64,000 bases of DNA from Pseudomonadota bacterium (lineage in GTDB: Bacteria; Pseudomonadota; Alphaproteobacteria; Rhizobiales; Devosiaceae), in NCBI GenBank assembly GCA_023391095.1, contig JAEWBN010000001.1, forward strand, positions 124,001-188,000, in the 5' to 3' direction. The notes below the pieces were generated by a model, which was given only the letters and a program-made list of their open reading frames with translations, had not been told where the DNA came from and made no database searches. Within the stretch, counting starts at the first letter, position 1. Each line of letters begins with the position of its first letter. Below, one piece after another: positions 60,825-64,000 of the stretch. The translations under genes and the position numbers were made by a program.

Positions 60825-61039
60825 CAATCGCCTCCAGACACCGACACACTCATGCCCGGTAATGTGGGCCTAGACCAGCCCTGGGCAATCCATAGCATAC
60901 GTTACCATTCACTTGTTGGATTTTTCGTAACCAAGAAGCAACAGCAGCCGCCACCGGAGCGGCGATTCATATGCTGGCCGTGAATATCGCGGTGCCCCCG
61001 CCCTGACAATATGCCTCGAGCGGGCGCGACAACAGCGCG

Positions 61040-61210
61040 CTATCGGTCTGGCCGGTCGGGCTTTGATGCATCCTCGTCGTCAGGATGGGTCGGCTGATCC
61101 TGTTCGGATCCATCGGGGCGGTTGCCCAGATCGTCGATATTGTCATCCTTCTGCTCGCCTGGGCCGGTTTCAAGCGGGGCCGGCGTGCCGGCTTTATGGT
61201 CCTGAGCCAT
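61040..61210 (-). CDS. Small acidic hydrophilic protein, 56 residues
   Basis: AAGGAG 7-8 bases before ATG 61210 opens a 56-codon frame. The product (MAQDHKAGTPAPLETGPGE, then DDNIDDLGNRPDGSEQDQP) is rich in Asp, Pro, Glu and Gln and lacks hydrophobic stretches, so it should be disordered. I recognise no domain. The combination of strong ribosome-binding site and biased composition supports a real gene. It lies between tolC and tRNA-Cys. Confidence 0.6.
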   Translation of the reverse strand: MAQDHKAGTPAPLETGPGEQKDDNIDDLGNRPDGSEQDQPTHPDDEDASKPDRPDR

Positions 61211-61374
61211 GGGGCTACTCCTTATGCAACGGATCGATCCATCAACCCCTCGCCGCGCTATCCTGTTCCCTCGCCAAGAATGCAGCCGTGACATCGGGTC
61301 TGCTGAATATTCACAGTCCGGTAAGCAGGGCGCTTGCATAACCGGAATGCGCACCGTAGATAGCTGCGCCTAGA

Positions 61375-61448
61375 GGCCTCGTGGCGGAGTGGTTACGCAG
61401 CGGATTGCAAATCCGTGTACTCCGGTTCGATTCCGGACGAGGCCTCCA
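61375..61448 (+). tRNA. tRNA-Cys (anticodon GCA)
   Basis: A 74-base cloverleaf folds with a 7-bp acceptor GGCCTCG / CGAGGCC, D-arm TGGCGGAGTGGTTACGCA, anticodon loop ATTGCAAAT and T-arm CTCCGGTTCGATTCCGGA. The discriminator is U, as expected for Cys, and CCA is encoded. It lies about 130 bases upstream of benE. Confidence 0.95.
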
Positions 61449-61581
61449 CTCCCGAAATATGGCACTGTTTATGGCTCGGCGTTCTAAACGCCCGTTCGCA
61501 TGAGACTTGCCCTGCCCCGGCTTTCCCGCTCAATAAAGGTGGCGGCCATGCAACTTTGCTTGGGCTGCCGGGGGACTGGAC

Positions 61582-62772
61582 ATGAGTGATACTGCCGCGG
61601 GCGCCATCAGGCGGCGCGATTACGCCCAACCGGTGATAGCTGGCGTGCTTGCTGCCATTGTGGGTTACGCCAGCACTTTTACGCTTGTGCTGGCTGCGCT
61701 CACGGCAGCGGGTGCATCGCCCCAGCAGGCGGGCACCGGGCTGTTTTCGGTCTGTCTGGCCATCGGCGTTCTCAATATCGTGGTGGCATGGCGCGCCAGA
61801 GTGCCGGTCAGCTTTGCCTGGAGCACGCCGGGCGTCGCCTTTCTACTCACGGTCGGGGAGCCCGTAGGTGGCTTTCCCGCCGTGGCCGGCGCTTTCCTGG
61901 TCTGTGCCGGCCTCATTGTCCTCACCGGCTTTATTGGTCCGCTCGCCCGGCTGGTCGCCGCCATTCCCTCGGCCCTGGCCAACGCCATGCTCGCCGGGAT
62001 GCTGCTCAGCCTATGCCTTGCACCCATCACGGCGGTCGCGGAAATGCCGGCCCTCGCGCTGCCGGTTCTGGCGGCCTGGGCCCTGGGCCTGCGCTTTGCC
62101 AAGCGCTATGCCGTGCCCATCGCCGTTCTGGTCACGGGCATCGTGCTCGCCACGACCACGCAGCTTCCGCCCAACACCTTCGATGGCGCCTGGCCCAGCC
62201 TCGTGCCGGTCATGCCCGTCTTCACCCTCGACGCCATCGTGCGGATCGCCCTGCCCTTTTATGTGGTGACCATGGCCTCGCAGAACCTGCCAGGCCTCGC
62301 TGTCATGCGGGCCAATGGTTATCCGGTCACGCCCTCGCCGCTTTTCGTCCTCACCGGAGTTGCCAGCGCCGTAACGTCGTTTTTCGGCGGGCATACCAGC
62401 AATCTGGCGGCCATTACCGCGGCTATCTGCGCCGGGCCCGAATCTCATCCCGATCCGGCTCGGCGCTGGCCGGCTCCGGTCTCGGCCGGATTCACCTATC
62501 TGCTGCTGGGACTTCTTGCGAGCTTTGCTGCCGCCTTCATCGCCGCTTCTCCGCCCCTCCTGATTCAGGCCGTTGCCGGGTTGGCGCTCTTTTCCAGTCT
62601 CGCCACCGCGCTTGCTGCCGCGCTCCATGACGAAGACATGCGTCTTCCCGCCATCCTGACCTTTGTCGCCACTGCGTCGGGCGTGACCATCGTCGGCGTC
62701 GGCGCGCCGTTCTGGGGGCTGGTCGGCGGCATCATCCTCTTGCTGCTGCTGCGCAGCCCCAGACGTCAGTGA
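61582..62772 (+). CDS. benE: Benzoate/H+ symporter family transporter
   Basis: This 396-residue protein has about 12 hydrophobic helices and the BenE signature GGHTSNLAAITAAICAGPESHPDPARRW, with AWSTPGVAFLL in the first half. BenE imports benzoate with protons. No benzoate catabolic gene is near, so the real substrate is uncertain. The stop overlaps the GTG of mobA by 4 bases (GTGA), an unusual pairing. Confidence 0.9.
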   Translation: MSDTAAGAIRRRDYAQPVIAGVLAAIVGYASTFTLVLAALTAAGASPQQAGTGLFSVCLAIGVLNIVVAWRARVPVSFAWSTPGVAFLLTVGEPVGGFPAVAGAFLVCAGLIVLTGFIGPLARLVAAIPSALANAMLAGMLLSLCLAPITAVAEMPALALPVLAAWALGLRFAKRYAVPIAVLVTGIVLATTTQLPPNTFDGAWPSLVPVMPVFTLDAIVRIALPFYVVTMASQNLPGLAVMRANGYPVTPSPLFVLTGVASAVTSFFGGHTSNLAAITAAICAGPESHPDPARRWPAPVSAGFTYLLLGLLASFAAAFIAASPPLLIQAVAGLALFSSLATALAAALHDEDMRLPAILTFVATASGVTIVGVGAPFWGLVGGIILLLLLRSPRRQ

Positions 62773-63374
62773 GCGTCCACCTCCTCATACTGTGCGGCGG
62801 GCAAGGCTCGCGCCTAGGTCATGTCCGCAAGGGGGACCTGCGGCTCGGCAACATGCGTCTCCTCGATCGCGTCATCGAGCGGCTCCGGCCTGTCGAGGAG
62901 CCGATTCTGCTGGCCACCGGTCCCGATGCGCCCCACGGCGCCCGGCCCGGCCCGGCCCTGCCCGATCCGCCGGGTCTGGCGGGACCCATGGCCGGAATCA
63001 TGGCGGGCGCTCTTCATCTGCGCGACCGGGCCGCTCCAAAGGACGTTCTTGTCACCGTCGCGGTGGATACGCCTTTTCTCCCGCGTGATTACGTGACCCG
63101 GCTTGTCGCCGCCAGCGGGCCGCATCCGGCCTTTGCGAGCTATGCCGGCAACCCCTACCCCACCAATGCGGCCTGGCCGATGCCCGTTCTTGCGGATCTG
63201 CTCGCCCTCCTGTCGGCGGGAACGCTGCCGGACAGTCCGCGACGGGTCCTGGCAGGCGCGGAGGCGCAGGCGGTGGATTGGGCCGATGGGCAAGCCCTTG
63301 ATCCCTTCGCCAATCTCAACACTGTTTCCGACCTCATCGCCCTTAGCCGCCGCGCCCGCATCGGGGACGAATGA
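62769..63374 (+). CDS. mobA: MobA-like molybdenum cofactor guanylyltransferase / NTP transferase
   Basis: This 201-residue nucleotidyltransferase starts at GTG with LLILCGGQGSRLG (GTP-binding loop), has the metal-binding Asp in VAVDTPFLPRDYV and the LDPFANLNT C-terminal motif of MobA. The GxDK of classical MobA reads GHVRK, so substrate specificity is uncertain. Mo-cofactor enzymes are not in the window. It is translationally coupled to benE by a GTGA overlap. Confidence 0.8.
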   Translation: MSVHLLILCGGQGSRLGHVRKGDLRLGNMRLLDRVIERLRPVEEPILLATGPDAPHGARPGPALPDPPGLAGPMAGIMAGALHLRDRAAPKDVLVTVAVDTPFLPRDYVTRLVAASGPHPAFASYAGNPYPTNAAWPMPVLADLLALLSAGTLPDSPRRVLAGAEAQAVDWADGQALDPFANLNTVSDLIALSRRARIGDE

Positions 63375-63440
63375 CAAGTTATTCACATGCACTTGCATTG
63401 GGGGCTTGGCAAAGCGGATCAGTTTGGGTACACGGACCTC

Positions 63441-63457
63441 GCCCTCGCCGAGAGGGC
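63441..63457 (+). terminator. Possible terminator after mobA
   Basis: A 6-bp stem (GCCCTC / GAGGGC, loop GCCGA) followed by CTTTG lies between mobA and tRNA-Asn. It is short and the T-run is only three bases. Confidence 0.35.
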
Positions 63458-63469
63458 CTTTGAAAGTGT

Positions 63470-63545
63470 TCCGCGATAGCTCAGTTGGTAGAGCAAGCGA
63501 CTGTTAATCGCTGGGTCGTAGGTTCGAGTCCTACTCGCGGAGCCA
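63470..63545 (+). tRNA. tRNA-Asn (anticodon GUU)
   Basis: A 76-base cloverleaf folds with a 7-bp acceptor TCCGCGA / TCGCGGA, D-arm TAGCTCAGTTGGTAGAGCA, anticodon loop CTGTTAA, and T-arm CGTAGGTTCGAGTCCTACT. The discriminator is G and CCA is encoded. Confidence 0.95.
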
Positions 63546-63645
63546 CCTTTCCCTCCCCCCACATTGCCTGAATATTGTGCAGAGCGGATTGCTCTTGCCC
63601 GGCGTCGGGGTTAGGAGGGGATAACCCTCTGTTCAGGCCATTCCC

Positions 63646-64000
63646 ATGACCACGACCTCTTCAGCCGCCGGTTCCGGCGCGCAGCGTACAGCATTGTCCA
63701 TCATTCTTGCGGTGAGCGGCGCGCACCTGCTCAACGACCTGATGCAGTTCCTGCTGCCCGCGCTTTATCCCATGCTGCGCGAGACCTATTCGCTGTCCTA
63801 TCTGCAGATCGGTCTTCTGACCCTGGGCCAGCAGATTACCGCCTGCGTGCTGCAGCCGGCCTTCGGTCTCTCCGGCGACGTCAAGCCGAAGCCCTATTGG
63901 CTGCCGCTGTCGGCCGGCATCATCACGGCTGGCATTGCCGTGCTTGCTGCCGCCAATGGCTTCTGGCTGCTGTTCATCGCTTCGGTCATCATGGGCACCG
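63646..64000 (+). CDS. MFS transporter, fosmidomycin-resistance (Fsr) type, 3' truncated by window
   Basis: The open frame starts at ATG 63646 and runs to the window end, giving 118 residues. The motif AHLLNDLMQFLLPALYPMLRETYSLSYLQIGLLTLGQQITACVLQP matches the Fsr branch of the major facilitator family, and three to four helices are visible. Members export fosmidomycin and other compounds; the native substrate is unknown. The ribosome-binding site is unclear, with a TAGGAGGGG about 27 bases upstream. Confidence 0.85.
   Translation, partial: MTTTSSAAGSGAQRTALSIILAVSGAHLLNDLMQFLLPALYPMLRETYSLSYLQIGLLTLGQQITACVLQPAFGLSGDVKPKPYWLPLSAGIITAGIAVLAAANGFWLLFIASVIMGT

Overview
This is a GC-rich window of about 64 kb from a free-living alphaproteobacterium. 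I infer the order Hyphomicrobiales (Rhizobiales), and Devosia-like bacteria are my best guess. The evidence is: the conserved alphaproteobacterial gene orders (gyrA-coaD-ppi-ppi-queA-tgt, ssb/uvrA, yajC-secDF-Mth938-squalene-synthase-like, scpAB-tatABC-serS-surE-nlpD, argS-dgt-erpA, tolC-popZ-valS), alphaproteobacterial LexA boxes (GTTC-N7-GTTC), a fused SecDF, PopZ, DUF1127 proteins and an ExoR-type Sel1 protein. I see no insertion sequence, prophage, integrase, CRISPR array or rRNA. This is chromosomal core with scattered accessory genes. Both ends cut genes (recG on the left, an MFS transporter on the right).

Layout. 1-4 kb: recG tail, membrane protein, glmU-glmS (amino-sugar precursors for the cell wall). 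4-6 kb: SPOR-like protein, tRNA-Lys, small ORF, membrane protein. 5.8-11.2 kb: pgi-map, tgt and queA (queuosine tRNA modification). 11.3-16.7 kb: DMT exporter, two cyclophilins flanking a siderophore-binding-protein gene broken by an in-frame TAG, coaD, GNAT, tautomerase, a possible 22-codon ORF, DUF805. 16.7-21.1 kb: gyrA, then a divergent HxlR regulator / NmrA-type quinone oxidoreductase pair. 21.2-25.7 kb: MMPL/RND transporter, secreted protein, PAS-GGDEF diguanylate cyclase. 25.7-29.6 kb: divergent ssb and uvrA with two SOS boxes between them. 29.8-32.5 kb: two very small DUF1127-type proteins, DJ-1/PfpI protein, trmFO.

32.5-37.9 kb: yajC-secDF followed by two homologues of mitochondrial complex I assembly factors (NDUFAF3 and NDUFAF6 types), with a divergent DUF815 ATPase. 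38-48.3 kb: one long minus-strand run: SPOR protein, scpA, scpB, an ABC ATPase inserted before tatA, tatA, tatB, tatC, serS, surE, nlpD. 48.4-53.8 kb: argS, dgt, then divergent erpA, beta-lactamase-fold hydrolase and xth. 53.8-60.8 kb: exoR-like gene, small membrane protein, valS, small secreted protein, popZ, tolC. 61-64 kb: acidic small protein, tRNA-Cys, benE-mobA pair, tRNA-Asn, Fsr-type MFS transporter.

I did not find a clearly novel multi-gene system. The best leads are single-gene departures from family norms (TGT without most of its zinc ligands, GyrA with Met at the quinolone Asp87 position, UvrA with Ser in a zinc finger, a TAG-interrupted binding protein), the divergent HxlR control region, and several short ORFs with strong ribosome-binding sites.
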